64,000 bases of DNA from contig NGBS01000326.1 of NCBI GenBank assembly GCA_002245135.1, positions 1 to 64,000 of the forward strand. Reading direction: 5' to 3'. The position numbers and the translations under genes are program-made. Within the stretch, counting starts at the first letter, position 1; each line of letters starts with the position of its first letter. Below, piece by piece: positions 35,693 to 47,701 of the stretch. This stretch comes from Proteromonas lacertae. Lineage: Eukaryota > Sar > Bigyra > Opalinata > Proteromonadidae. The notes under the pieces are model-generated. The model did no database searches and was not told where the DNA came from. It worked only from the letters and a program-made list of their open reading frames with translations.

Positions 35693-36709
35693 CTATTTTT
35701 TACCTTTTGCCATTTTTCTTTTCTTAAGATATTCCCATCTCTTATAATTTCTACAATAAAAACATTGTTTCTCTATTTTTAATGCATTCTCATTAACTGG
35801 TGTACTCTTTTTACCAATTCCAGTTTGTTTATCTCTTGATAAGAATGACCATAATGGCTTATAATGTGCTAATCTTTTACACTTACAAAAACCTTCTATT
35901 TTTACTCTTTCTTCTTCTTCCCATGATAGTCCTACTAATTCTTCACCGCTTCTATTTACTGCACATTCTACACATAAAAATTTATTCTCTATTTTATCAC
36001 AAAAACATCTATATAAATATTTATTTCTATTACATTCACAACATTTTACTTTTTTATATTCATTTAATAAATAGCTTCTCAATGCATTTTTATCAAAATC
36101 AGACGGTAATCCATACAAGAAAGGATCTAAACTGTCAGATAATTTATCTGAAAGAGATAGTGAATTATATATTTGTGGTAATACATTTTTTGGATCTGAT
36201 AAACTTGATAAAGACGAATATTCATCATTTTTAATACTTCCTGATATATTTGAAACATTTGAGATAGATGCATACTGAGAAGATATGTTAGTTGATAATA
36301 ATGGTAATGGAGGTGGTTGTTTTATATCATCTATTATTATATTATTCATAGATTCGGACTTTTGATCTGATGCAAAACTGTTATTCTCTAATGATCGTTC
36401 AAAAGGTAGACTGTAAGAAATATTATCATGTTTAAAACTAATTGAATCAAGCTTCTCGGATAATTTCTCACATTCGTCTTTCGGATTCTTTAATTCATTT
36501 TTACTGCTTCTATCTCTCTGTAAAATTGAATTATTATTTGTGGATGAATCATCAGGAAGTATCTTACCAGAATCTACAAGTAATGGATTATGGTTATATT
36601 GAAAACTATTCATACTATTTCTTGTATTTAAATCAGGTAAATTATCTGGAAATGTTGATTCAACATAATTATAAGTATTGTGATCTTCTAAAAAATTATT
36701 CAAAAACAT
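35693..36709 (-). CDS. Unknown Cys-rich protein with Ser/Asn-rich N-terminus
   Basis: Single exon of about 338 residues; I choose the ATG at 36709 (MFLNNFLEDHN). The first 220 residues are low-complexity Ser/Asn/Asp. The C-terminal 120 residues contain a clustered set of cysteines, KCCECNRNKYLYRCFCD, FLCVECAV, GFCKCKRLAHY and QCFYCRNYKRWEY, compatible with two or more zinc sites, and end in a basic tail (KKRKMAKGKK). I know no family with this spacing. It lies tail-to-tail with the truncated coiled-coil copy. Confidence 0.65.
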   Translation of the reverse strand: MFLNNFLEDHNTYNYVESTFPDNLPDLNTRNSMNSFQYNHNPLLVDSGKILPDDSSTNNNSILQRDRSSKNELKNPKDECEKLSEKLDSISFKHDNISYSLPFERSLENNSFASDQKSESMNNIIIDDIKQPPPLPLLSTNISSQYASISNVSNISGSIKNDEYSSLSSLSDPKNVLPQIYNSLSLSDKLSDSLDPFLYGLPSDFDKNALRSYLLNEYKKVKCCECNRNKYLYRCFCDKIENKFLCVECAVNRSGEELVGLSWEEEERVKIEGFCKCKRLAHYKPLWSFLSRDKQTGIGKKSTPVNENALKIEKQCFYCRNYKRWEYLKKRKMAKGKK

Positions 36710-38269
36710 CAAACTTAAGCTTGAAAAAAACACAATTTTTACACAATTTCAACATACAGTTAAATTCAAAACAATATAAAATAAAAATTATCAAAATAAT
36801 ATGTTTCTTATCTTCATTCCACCGTTTTCTTCTTTTAAACCTTTTCTTAAAATTTTTATAAATTTATAAATTGAGTAAATGAGGATTTTAAGTATATCTT
36901 TTTACATAATTATACAATTGAAAATATTAGTCCTTTCTTATCTCAACAAAATCTATATTCTTCATCTTCATCTCAATATTCTTTCTCTATAAAAACAAAT
37001 GTATCTTTGATAGATAATAAAGGTAAATGAACATCTGTTTTGTTTTTTCTTATTTTATCACTTACAGAGAATATATCACTTTTAAAACATTATAAATGAA
37101 TAATGTTGGTTATATGCATTGTCATAGAACTGTATAATCAAATTCAACAATATCTCCTAATTTACTGACAATTTTATAAACCTAAAATATATATCACTAA
37201 AATTCTCTGTAATTACTGTTTTGAATAAAGAATAATGGCATACTTTAAATACACACATACACATATCAATCGTGTTGTAAAAGCAATGGAGTGGTTACAG
37301 TTGATGATGAATAATCTACACAATCATTCACATCCATATTCTCATTTATTACTTTTACTCTAATCATATATTCTTAATATTCTTTTTTATCTTTGTGTTG
37401 GTCTAAGATATAACCCACAACTAAATATTTCACCAATATTATACATTAAATTACGAATATCATTTTTCAAATATTCTTTCATTTGATTTACTGTTATATA
37501 TGGATTGTGACGGTGTTATTGTATTTTTGGGTATTGAAGAAAGTAAGATATCTTGATCGTTGAATGATATTTTCTACATGTTTTGATTAATATTTTTGTT
37601 ATTTTTATTGTTTATTTTCTCTTTTCCTTTCTTTAAATTAAATTGATGTAAGAGTATATTTGCAATAATGAAAAATAGAATTTTCACACCAATGAAAATG
37701 ATGTATTTATAAATAATACATCTTTCAAAACTTCTTCATCATTATTCTTTTATTATCATAATTGCTTCTTTCTATACATTGCTTCTACTTCATTTATTAA
37801 CTCTCATCATTCACACATATTGTACTACAAGCTAAATCTTAAATTTAACTCTCTTATATCTTCTAAAAACATCCAATTACATCAACAAGTATAAAACACC
37901 ATTTACATCATGTTTATATTACACTTCATTATCAATAACACAAACTAACACTAAAAATTACTATTCATCATTTATATCATCATATCATATGCAATATGCA
38001 TAAATAAATCAGAATATAATATTATTGTCTTTATCACACCCTCTGCATATGATTTAAATTACATTTTAAGTTTTGGGTTATTCAAAATTTTGATGAAATA
38101 GGCTTGATGATGGTTTGAAAATGTATTTTGAATTAATTCATTAAAACAACATAGAAAGCATTTAAAATCAATTAAAACAAAAAAATTTGAAAATATGTAT
38201 AGTATGATAAACATTCACATAATTATTAACATATAAAAGAATAATAGAGTAAATCAAGTAATAATTGAA
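36710..38269. other. 1.5-kb intergenic region with a copied promoter fragment
   Basis: No coding segment on either strand. About 36860-37000 matches (inverted) the upstream region of the coiled-coil gene at 26340-26480. From about 38093 the sequence belongs to duplicated block A. Between them I see only AT-rich unique DNA. Confidence 0.5.
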
Positions 38270-41200
38270 TTATTTAACATTCCAATATTCTTTTGATAAC
38301 TCTTCCTTTTCTTCTTCTTCTATCCCATCTAATTCTATTACTTCTATGAATGTAAATGTTTCTAAAAATGATTTTAATTCTGATTTTTCTATATCTTCCT
38401 TTAATGTTATTGATAATTCTTTTAAATCTTCAAATACTTCTTTGTTCTCTTTCATTAATCTTAATTCACTTTCATCTAATTCTGTTATTGATAGATCTGT
38501 CAATGGTTTATAATCTTTTAATCTTTCTATTAACATCTTCAATCCTTTTTCACTCATTCCAATATCTATATACAATAGAATACAGAATTTTAAATACTTG
38601 AGATGTTTAATGATGAATATCCGATGAATTTATCTAAATATTTACATATTATCTCTATCCCATCATCTCCAATTGGATTATTATGAATTGAGATATATTC
38701 AACATTTTCTGGAAAAGAGTCTGTTAATTCTTTTAATCCATTAGAAGTAATCTTGTTATTGGATAAATAAAGTTCTTCATAATCAATCTGTTTTATTAAT
38801 GAAATGTGAGAATCATTCACATTTAAATCTATTTCATTACAAATATAAATTATATACTGAAAAAATAATAGTATTTATAGTCTTTTCTTTTCTTTTTAAT
38901 ACAATAATCCAAATAATATTCAAATTCTTCTTTTGTCATTAAGGAATATTTCATTTCTATAAATGGATAATCTTCTTTTTCTAATGATTTGGAACAAATT
39001 GATTTCAATCCATTCATCCTGATATTATTTCTATTTAAGTTTATTGTGTTGCAATAAGAAAATGAATCTATCTTATCAGCTAATAATATCACACTTTCAT
39101 CATCTATTGAGATATTACTGAAATTCATTCCATCCCACTTATTGACAACATTCAAATTGTTTATTAATAGCTTAAATCCAGCATTACCAAATGGATTATC
39201 TATTAAACAAATATATATAAACTACTATAAATAATACTATTAATATCCAATCTTCCAATATTGTTATTCTCTTTCATATAATTCATCAAATATTCTATTC
39301 CATCTAAATCTATATTATTATCACTTATATCCAATCTGATCTTTTGATGAATAATCTTTAAACCATCAACTAAATACTTCAATCCAGTTGAAGATAATCC
39401 CATTTCTATTGTATACTAAATAATAATTATAATACTTAAACAATCAATTTTATTATTATAATCTATTAATAAATGTAAATGTGGAGATAATATCTTCATT
39501 CCTTCATCTCCTATCTCATTTCCATATAATTTGAGATATTTAAGATTCGGTAATGATGATAGATTGTTTATCAGTATTTCTATACTTTTATGTGTTAATT
39601 TATTATCTAAATATTAGGAAAATATCAAATTATACAACTCAAATCTAATCCATTTATTTCTTTCAATTCATTTGATCTTAAAGAAATGAATGTTTTGAAA
39701 ATATCATCATCTATTTCTGAATTAATCAGATCTAATTCATTGTATTGGTTTATATATTTGACTAATTCAGGAATGTCTTTATCAATCAGTAATTCTTTAC
39801 AAACATCACAATATATATTTGGAAATATGGAAAATAATGCTTTTAATCCTTGAGAATGAATGTTTCTGTTGTATCTAATATATATTTCCCTAAGATGTGG
39901 ATATTTATATAACTCTGATGATAATAATATCATACATTCATCATTTAAATTCATTCCTTCAAGATTCAATTCATTATTTTCGTTGATTAATAAATACAAA
40001 TATGGAAGTAACAATTTAAATCCTTTCACACCAATTTCATTAGCTATTTCATAAAATAACAATATCATTATAAATACATGTAAGATCTATATATTTCAAT
40101 TTCATTAATGGAATTGATTTAACAAATAATTCAATGAAATAGGAAGTAAGATTACAACCTGATAAATCTAATGTTTGTAGATTTGATAATCCAGTCAAAT
40201 TAGATACAAACAATGACTGACGAATAATTGGTATGTGAATAAAATCTAAATATATCATAATTATTAAAATCATACAAAATATTAAAGTTGGATTGATTAT
40301 TCTCAATATTCTAAATAAATAACTCATTCCTTCTTCACAGAAACATATACAACTAGAATATATTTTCATCATTTCTTTATCTAAATAACTACTTTCTATT
40401 TCAAATATCATCGCATCTAAATTACATTCTCCATATTTACATTTATGATGAATTTGAAATTTCAATTTACCATGAATTGATTTATCTTCTTTAAATAATT
40501 TCATCATCAATAACATTGACAATAATCTCTCGTTTGGTTGACTATCTCTAATCACTTCTCTTTTTCACTTTCAATATAATATTTTGATGGATAAACTATT
40601 GGAAATTTTATAATTACAACATCACTATTGAATAATAACTCTTTTCTTTCTTCACATATCATTACATTATTATCTTTATCTCTCAATATTTCACTCATTT
40701 TTATCATTTCTTTATTCAACTCTTTCAAACTCATTCTATCTTCACTCTTCACTTTCAACATTCTACATATCATCTCTTTCATTATATAATCATATTCTAT
40801 ATCAATACTATATTTACATTTAAAAATATTGTCTTTTGTTTTAAACATATTATCATCTTCATTAAATGGTAATTTCTTACAAATCATTTCATATAAAATA
40901 CAACCAATTGACCAAATTACACTTCTCTCATTCATTTCTAATCCATTCAACTCTTCTGGGCTTTTAAAATTCATATCATATATTCTCATATCTTCTTCTT
41001 TTCTCAATTCATTCAACAATAAATCACATAACTTTAAAACACCATTCTCTTCATATATCACATTACTACTCTTCAAATTACCAACTACAATCTCATATTC
41101 ACTAAATACCATTACATCATCACATATTAATCTTGTTATAACACATATTTCATTCACAGAAAAGCATTTATTAGGAATTATCTCTTTCAAGTCTCTATTG

Positions 41201-41514
41201 TAATATTCTCTGCAATATATCATATATTTACCGTAATCATTCATATCATATACTCTATATCGATAAATGAAGGAGGAACAATAATCTGACATAAAGGAGT
41301 TATTCTCTAACAATTTTAATATTCGCTTCTCTTTTATTTCACATACATTAAACACTTTCAACTTTTGAATATCATTTTCATATTCTACAACTAAATCTAA
41401 CTCATTAACACTTCTCTCTATTCTCTCTTTCTCCTAATAAAAATAAATTAATTCAAATACTTTCATATCATGTGCTAATTTAGCATATAACACTTTATCT
41501 ATCAAATACAACAT
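38270..41514 (-). pseudogene. Pseudokinase-LRR protein, copy 2 (frameshifted)
   Basis: Same plan as copy 1: MLYLIDKVLY start at 41514, a 27-nt intron, pseudokinase with VGNLKSSN and CDLLLN, then LRRs (LKYIDLT.NEIG, LDLS.NEL, NNPIGDDGIEII) split by phase-1 introns, ending LSKEYWNVK at 38270. This is the best preserved copy through the kinase and LRR exons. The one clear break is near 40560, where a missing A plus a 21-bp deletion shift the frame after IESEK; copy 3 shares exactly this lesion. Excision of 23 nt (GTGAAA...TTAGAG) there would restore the frame, but its GTG start is unlike other introns here. Expression from this copy cannot be excluded. Confidence 0.75.
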
Positions 41515-41616
41515 TTCAAAATATTAAGTCGTTTCATTTATGTAATTTTTGTAATACATGTAATTTTAACTAATTTCTCTAAAATATCATTAATATTACA
41601 TAAAATAAAAATTAAA

Positions 41617-41690
41617 TTACTTATTATCAACATCAGAATCAGAAAAAAAAACATCAACTTTACTAACGCCTCCATTCTCAGCAATATGCT
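41617..41690 (-). pseudogene. Fragment of the 3' end of the 63447-64000 gene
   Basis: Encodes the last ~20 codons (GKVDVFFSDSDVDNK-like, with a point change to SKVDVFF) just upstream of pseudokinase-LRR copy 2, matching the fragment at 13301. Confidence 0.7.
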
Positions 41691-41980
41691 GTAGAAAAAT
41701 CGATGTTTGAATTAAAAAAGATATACAAAATATAATTTCTTGAAACAATTAAGAAAAAGTAACAATAAATGAAGCAACTAGATATAGATATTATATAATG
41801 CTTTTATGACAATTGTGAATATGAGGATAGAAGTTATAAAGAAATACAAAACAATGTATATTGGTGCTGGTGTGGTTGCTCATAATGAAAATTTTAAAAT
41901 TTATATTTATTCAAATAAAATTGAAATAAGCTTGGCTTGGTGTAATTTTTCATTTTCTTTTAGGAATATTAGCGCAATGG
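41690..41980 (+). pseudogene. Promoter and first codon of the MGNC-family gene, cut off
   Basis: Inverted copy of about 12997-13290, including the AAGCTTGGCTTG element at 41928-41939. It stops at the ATGG of the start codon, where sequence shared with 34247 begins. The promoter now faces unrelated DNA and the coiled-coil copy 2. Confidence 0.7.
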
Positions 41981-42780
41981 TATCACAATATTCATGTTTA
42001 TTAACACTTGAAATACAACTTTATATAAAAAAAATAACATAAATATTTTGTAACTGTTATCTTTTCTAATTCTTCACTTTCCAAATACCTAAACTATAAC
42101 AACTCTTTATAATTATTAATTCTCTTAACATCGAGATTAAACTTCATGCCAATTTACACCTACTTCTTCTAATCATTATGCATCATTTTAGTAACAAATC
42201 AATCAAACATACAATAAGTCAACTTCAATTTAGTGATAATAGTTTATGAGAATGATGCAAATAAAACCAAAATGTTGTAAATGTTTTCCAAAATGTTGTG
42301 ACTGGTTTTTGAATTTCTCATTTCCAATATATTCAACATAATTAACAATTGGAAATATTAGTTCTTTCTTATCTCCACAAAATCTATATTCTTCATCTTC
42401 ATATCAATATTCTTTCTCTATTATATATGAATTGAATGTTAGTGACTGTAAAACATTTATTCTATTTTTATATAAATATTATTATACTCTATTTTCACAA
42501 TTTTCGATATTTATTCAAGAACTCATGCATAATTAACATAAAATAATATTCATAATTTAAATTATTACATATTATCTTCACAACTACCATTAATACCTCT
42601 TCTTCTATTTTTCGTAAATGTAGATTATATTCATATTTTTATATTCGATACATATACAATATGCTTTATTTCTGTTCATTGTTTTAATAATATTATTATT
42701 GTATCATTATTAAAGGAATATAATCAATTTTATCAAAATACTTTTGCAAACTTTTCATCAAGCATTTTTGAAAATTCAAA

Positions 42781-44882
42781 ATGAAACAAAGACATTCAAA
42801 CACTAATTCATTAAAACATTGTATAATCCTATGTATTCATATAATGGTCATAGATAATATTGAAATATCATACTCAGAGAAACCTAAAACAAAGAAAATC
42901 AAAAACAAGACTACTTTAAAGAAATATGAGAGTAGATATAAAAATGAAACTCCTGATAGAGATATATTTTTGAATATTCCATATTCCTCAGATTCTTCTT
43001 CCTCCATTTCTTCCTCAAACCATTTGAAAAAGTTAAAATCAACTCATACATATGACAATTGTTCATTCTGTAATAATCAAAATAAAATATCCTCCGAAGT
43101 GTGTGGTTATGAAATCTCTTCAATAAATCCAGTTATAAACTCAAATGATAATGTGTATAGTTTATATTCATGTGATGCCGATAGTGAAAACAATGAAAGT
43201 GTAGAAATCGTGAATCATTTAGAGAATAGACTAAAAGAACTACATTCAATTCTATTCACAGATAGTGAAAGTGATAATAATAAAACAAAGAAGAGAATAA
43301 TAAAAGCAATAGATTAATTCCCAAAACAAAGATAAATGAAAGTGAATCAAATTCAATAATAAACACACCAAATGTTAATATAAATAATAATAATGAAGAA
43401 ATAAAAGAAGTTAAAGGAGAAGAGAGTAATAATAAAGAATCATTATCATCATTTGATTATCCAATATCTTCATTTCTCATAACAAATTCAATAGAATCAA
43501 TAAAACAATATTTATTATCAATGAAGAACAAAGAAAGTGAAAAGAAGAATATATTAAACAATTTAAAGATAATATTATTAGATTTATTAGAGAATATAGA
43601 AAAGATATTAAATCCAGAAATAAATGAGAATGAATCAAAAAATGAAAATGAGATGAAAATAGAAAATGAAGAAAAAGATATGAATGAAATGTCAAAAGAA
43701 GAATTAATAGTGAAAATGAATGAGTTGAATGAAATAATAAAAGATAATAATAAAAGAATAAAAGAATTAGAAAGTAGTGTAAAAAGTAGTGAATCATTAG
43801 AATATGAGATGATAAAAAGAAGAGAAGAAAATGAGATAAAAGTGAAAGAAATAAAGAATGATTTAGAATATGAATATTATAACAAAAGAAAAGATTTAGA
43901 GAAAGAATATGAAATGAAATATGAAGAAATGAAGAAAGAGAATGATAAATTGAAAGAAATAATGAAAAAGAATGAAGATAAACTGAATAAAGAAGAGAAT
44001 GAACATAATAAAGAAATAGAAAAAGAGAAAGAGAAAAATGAAAGAATAATGAAAGAATATGAAAAGACAATATTTGATTTAGAGAATAAATTAAAACTAT
44101 TAAATGAAAGTCATGAAAAATATATAAAAGAATTAAAAGAATATTATGAAAAAGAAATGGATTCCATGATAAAACCAGATAAATTGAATAAGATGTTAGA
44201 ATATAAATGTAATAATATTCAAGAAGAAATGTATAATAACAACAAGATAATAATCGAAAGATTAAAAAGTAGTTATGAAAAGAAATTGAAAGATTTAACC
44301 GAATATTATGAGAATCAAAAATTGAAAAAGAAATCAAAAAGTCAATGTTTGTTATTTTCTTCATCTTTACCAGAGAATAATATAATAAAAGAAATAAAGA
44401 ACACAACATCAAAATCATTATCCTCATCATTACCATCAACAACAACAACAACAATCAATTCAAACAATAAAACAAACAAATTTTCATCTTCTCATAATAG
44501 TACAAAAACATGTATAAAATGTGGTTTGAATGACTTTTTATCTCCAAATGTTTGTATATTTCATCCATTTTTAGCGAAAGGAGGAGGAAATTATGTTTAT
44601 GGTAAAGAATGGGAAAAATGTAAAGATGAACATCATAATATAGAAAGTAAAGGATGTTTCAAAAGAAATTTTCATGTTTATGAAAATCCCAAAACAAGAT
44701 TATCATCTAAATTCAATAAGAATAATAATAGTGATGAAAGTAAAAATGAAATATCAAACAATGAAATAGGAAGTGAAAGTATTTCAGATAAAGAAGAAGA
44801 AGAAGAAGAAGAAGATGTGTTAAAAATAAAAACAAATAAAACAATGATGATAAATGAAGATGGAAAATTAGATATAAAATAA
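42781..44882 (+). pseudogene. Coiled-coil protein, copy 2 (frameshifted)
   Basis: Nearly identical to 23884-25989 over the full length and with its own upstream region. A single A is missing in an AAAA run near 43287, together with an in-frame AAT loss; this shifts the frame and stops it at 43317 after 178 residues. The rest stays open from 43521 to 44882, including the coiled coil, the CIKCG...CIFHP cluster and the acidic tail. Such an otherwise pristine copy with one homopolymer indel may be a very recent duplicate or a sequencing error. Confidence 0.75.
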
Positions 44883-44950
44883 TAATAATAATAATAGCCT
44901 ATATATATATATATATATAGAATAATTATATATTTTAAATATTGAATTAT

Positions 44951-45401
44951 TTAATTTCTTTCAATATTTTCTATCATGTGAAAATATACTTTCCCATTTA
45001 CATCACTAATCATCGTATAGCCTTCATGATCATTATCAAATTGATTGGCAAACACTTGTAACCATTTTCCATCTTTATTATCAACTACTGTTACACCTAA
45101 GATTGTCTTTCCTCCATTAATCTGACCTATTTGAACTCCTCCTTCTAATACAGGTTCTTCATAAACAGCATGTAAATCATCACTTGGTAGTAAACTCTCA
45201 TATTTCAATGCAATTTCTCTCTCAAATAAAACAGATTGTCCTGGAGCTTGACCCATCACCCAAGCACTTGAAGGATCAGAAACACCTGAGTTTATTGCAC
45301 ACATCACTGATAGTTTTAACCACCAACCATACATATTGATTATATCATCATCTACTATAATCCTTGAACCAGCTGGTAATTTACCAATTGAAGGTGTTAA
45401 T
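44951..45401 (-). pseudogene. Last exon of the PH-kinase gene, duplicated alone
   Basis: Identical or nearly so in protein to the final exon of the kinase at 21449-23815 (from LLTPSIGKLPAG to IENIERN). It has no PH or kinase domain and no upstream exon; homology ends at 45401. It is tail-to-tail with coiled-coil copy 2, repeating the 23815/23884 arrangement in inverse. Confidence 0.8.
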
Positions 45402-45779
45402 AGAAAGTGTTATAATATAAATTTAAGCTAATCTGCTTAACTATGATAAAAAAGTAACGACTAAATTTTCATATTAAAACGGAAAAAGCTTATATCTTTT
45501 GTAGAAGCAATAATTAGTTCAATATTGCCTTCTAAAGCACAAGTATGCTAGATAGTATATTTTTGTAGATAAAAGAAAGAGTAGAAAAGAGTTCTAATGA
45601 AATTCATTTCGTTGTGCAACATCAATACGAATATAAACTATTAAAAGTTATTCAAGTCGATGGAATCAAAGAGAAAATGATTATGAGAGTTTATGAGATC
45701 AGTACAATGTTTGTTAGATTGTTGTTTATCATTAATATATCCTAATCAATTATTAAAACAAAACAATTGAAGTGAATGT
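45402..45779. other. Unique spacer between two duplicated blocks
   Basis: About 380 bp with no coding potential and no homology that I can see to other parts of the window. It separates the truncated block B from pseudokinase-LRR copy 3. Confidence 0.45.
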
Positions 45780-47600
45780 ATGAAGGTAATGAGAGAATAT
45801 TACAGTAGAGACTTGAAAGAGATAATTCCTAATAAATGCTTTTCTGTGAATGAAATATGTGTTATAACAAGATTAATATGTGATGATGTAATGGTATTTA
45901 GTGAATATGATATTGTAGTTGGTAATTTGAAGAGTAGTAATGTGATATATGAAGAGAATGGTGTTTTAAAGTTATGTGATTTATTGTTGAATGAATTGAG
46001 AAAAGAAGAAGATATGAGAATATATGATATGAATTTTAAAAGCCCAGAAGAGTTGAATGGATTAGAAATGAATGAGAGAAGTGTAATTTGGTCAATTGGT
46101 TGTATTTTATATGAAATGATTTGTAAGAAATTACCATTTAATGAAGATGATAATATGTTTAAAACAAGAGAGAATATTGTGAGATGTAAATACAATTATG
46201 ATGTAGAATGTGATGATGTGATGAAAGAGATAATATATAGAATGTTGAAAGTGAAGAATGAAGATAGAATGAGTTTGAAAGAGTTGAATAAAGAAATGAT
46301 AAAAATGAGTGAAATATTGAGAGATAAAGATAATAATGTAATGATATGTGAAGAAAGAAAAGAGTTATTATTCAATAATGATAATACAATTGTTAGACTT
46401 CCAATAGTTTATCCATCAAAATATTATATTGAAAGTGAAAAAGAGAAGTGATTAGAGATAGTCAACCAAACGAGAGATTATTGTCAATGTTATTGATGAT
46501 GAAATTATTTAAAGAAGATAAATCAATTCATGATAAATTGAAATTTCAAATTCATCATAAATGTAAATTTGGAGAATGTAATTTAGATGAGATGATATTT
46601 GAAATAGAAAGTAGTTATTTAGATAAAGAAATGATGAAAATATATTCTAGTTGTATATGTTTCTGTGAAGAAAGAATGAGTTATTTATTTAGAATATTGA
46701 GAATAATCAATCCAACTTTAATATTTTGTATGATTTTAATAATTATGATATATTTAGATTTTATTCACATACCAATTATTCGTCAGTCATTGTTTGTATC
46801 ATCTTATTAATAGATGATAGAAGTATAATCTTATTAACAGAAAAGAAAGATTCTTTTATGAAAAGTATATATATATAATGTTAAATGGAAATAATATCAA
46901 AAACAATGGATTAAAGTCACTTTATCCAATGGACAAATGTAGAATGGGAATATTATCTGAACTATTGTATTAAAAAGAAAAGATTTGATAATAGGTGTTA
47001 TGATTTTTCAAGTATGAAAGCTATTTTTTAATGAAATAGATTCAAATCTAAATGATTCTCATATTTCATTAAATAAACAGATTGATTATAAATATCTTGA
47101 TTTATCCAATAACAAGATTATTTCTAATGGACTGAAAGAATTAATAGAATCTTTTCCAGAAAATGTTAAATATATCTCAATATATAATAATCAAATTGGA
47201 GATGATGGGATAGAGATAATCTGTAAATATTTATATATATTTGTCTATTCGTCAATAGACATCTCAAGTATTTAAAATTCTGTATTTTATTCGATTGTAT
47301 ATAGATATTGGAATGAGTGAAAAAGGATTAAAAATGTTAATAGAAAAGTTGAAAGCTTATAAACAGTTGAGTATAATTAATTTATCAGGTAATATATTCA
47401 ATGAAAAAGAATTAAGAATGATGAGAGAAAACAAAGAAATATTCTATGGATTAGATACACTATCAATAACAGTAAAAGAGAATATCAATAAATCAGACTT
47501 AGAATTATTTTTAGAAACATTTTGTTTAATTGATATTATAGAAATAAATGGAATTACAGATGAGGAAAAGAAAGAGATTTCCAAAAATACTATAATATAA
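45780..47600 (+). pseudogene. Pseudokinase-LRR protein, copy 3 (truncated both ends, internal deletion)
   Basis: Homology starts abruptly at the codons for REYYSRDLKE, so the N-lobe and start are gone. The C-lobe (GNLKSSN, SPEE, WSIGCILYEM) is retained. The frame breaks after IESEK exactly as in copy 2, and near 46803 the sequence jumps from the first LRR (RQSLFVS) to a late one (DDRSIILL-like), losing several repeats. The final exon (MSEKGLKML...) is diverged from the other copies, ending KEISKNTII. Clearly non-functional as a full protein. Confidence 0.8.
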
Positions 47601-47701
47601 AATAATCGAATTGTTATAATTATTACTGCTATACATTTCATTTAAATAAACAACCAATTACAGATATTATCACAATAATAACAAAATTAATTAAAATTTA
47701 T

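Larger units (their letters stand above)
38093..41980 (-). repeat. Duplicated block A, copy 2 (inverted)
   Basis: Inverted counterpart of 12997-16985: 3' flank, complete pseudokinase-LRR copy, gene-end fragment at 41617, and the promoter and ATG region of the MGNC gene, stopping at ATGG (41977-41980). The inward arrangement leaves about 21 kb between the two arms. Confidence 0.75.
42300..45401 (-). repeat. Duplicated block B, copy 2 (inverted)
   Basis: Inverted copy of about 23340-26480 holding coiled-coil copy 2 and the orphan kinase exon. The (AT)n tract between the two genes is also conserved, showing that the duplication is recent. Confidence 0.75.

Noticed and set aside
36710-38092. Possible non-coding RNA or tRNA gene in the long gene-free stretch
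   Set aside because: No cloverleaf, box A/B-like pattern, or GC-richer island stands out. Only AT-rich sequence and one copied promoter fragment are seen.
40540-40570. A 23-nt GTG...GAG intron that would repair LRR copies 2 and 3
   Set aside because: It restores the frame, but it starts GTG, ends GAG and spans exactly a lesion absent from copy 4, so a shared frameshift is more likely. Not used in the model.
12997-45401. Transposon or retroelement as the vehicle of the duplicated blocks
   Set aside because: No reverse transcriptase, integrase, transposase, LTR or terminal inverted repeat could be recognised in or at the edges of the blocks. Recombination or segmental duplication is the simpler reading.
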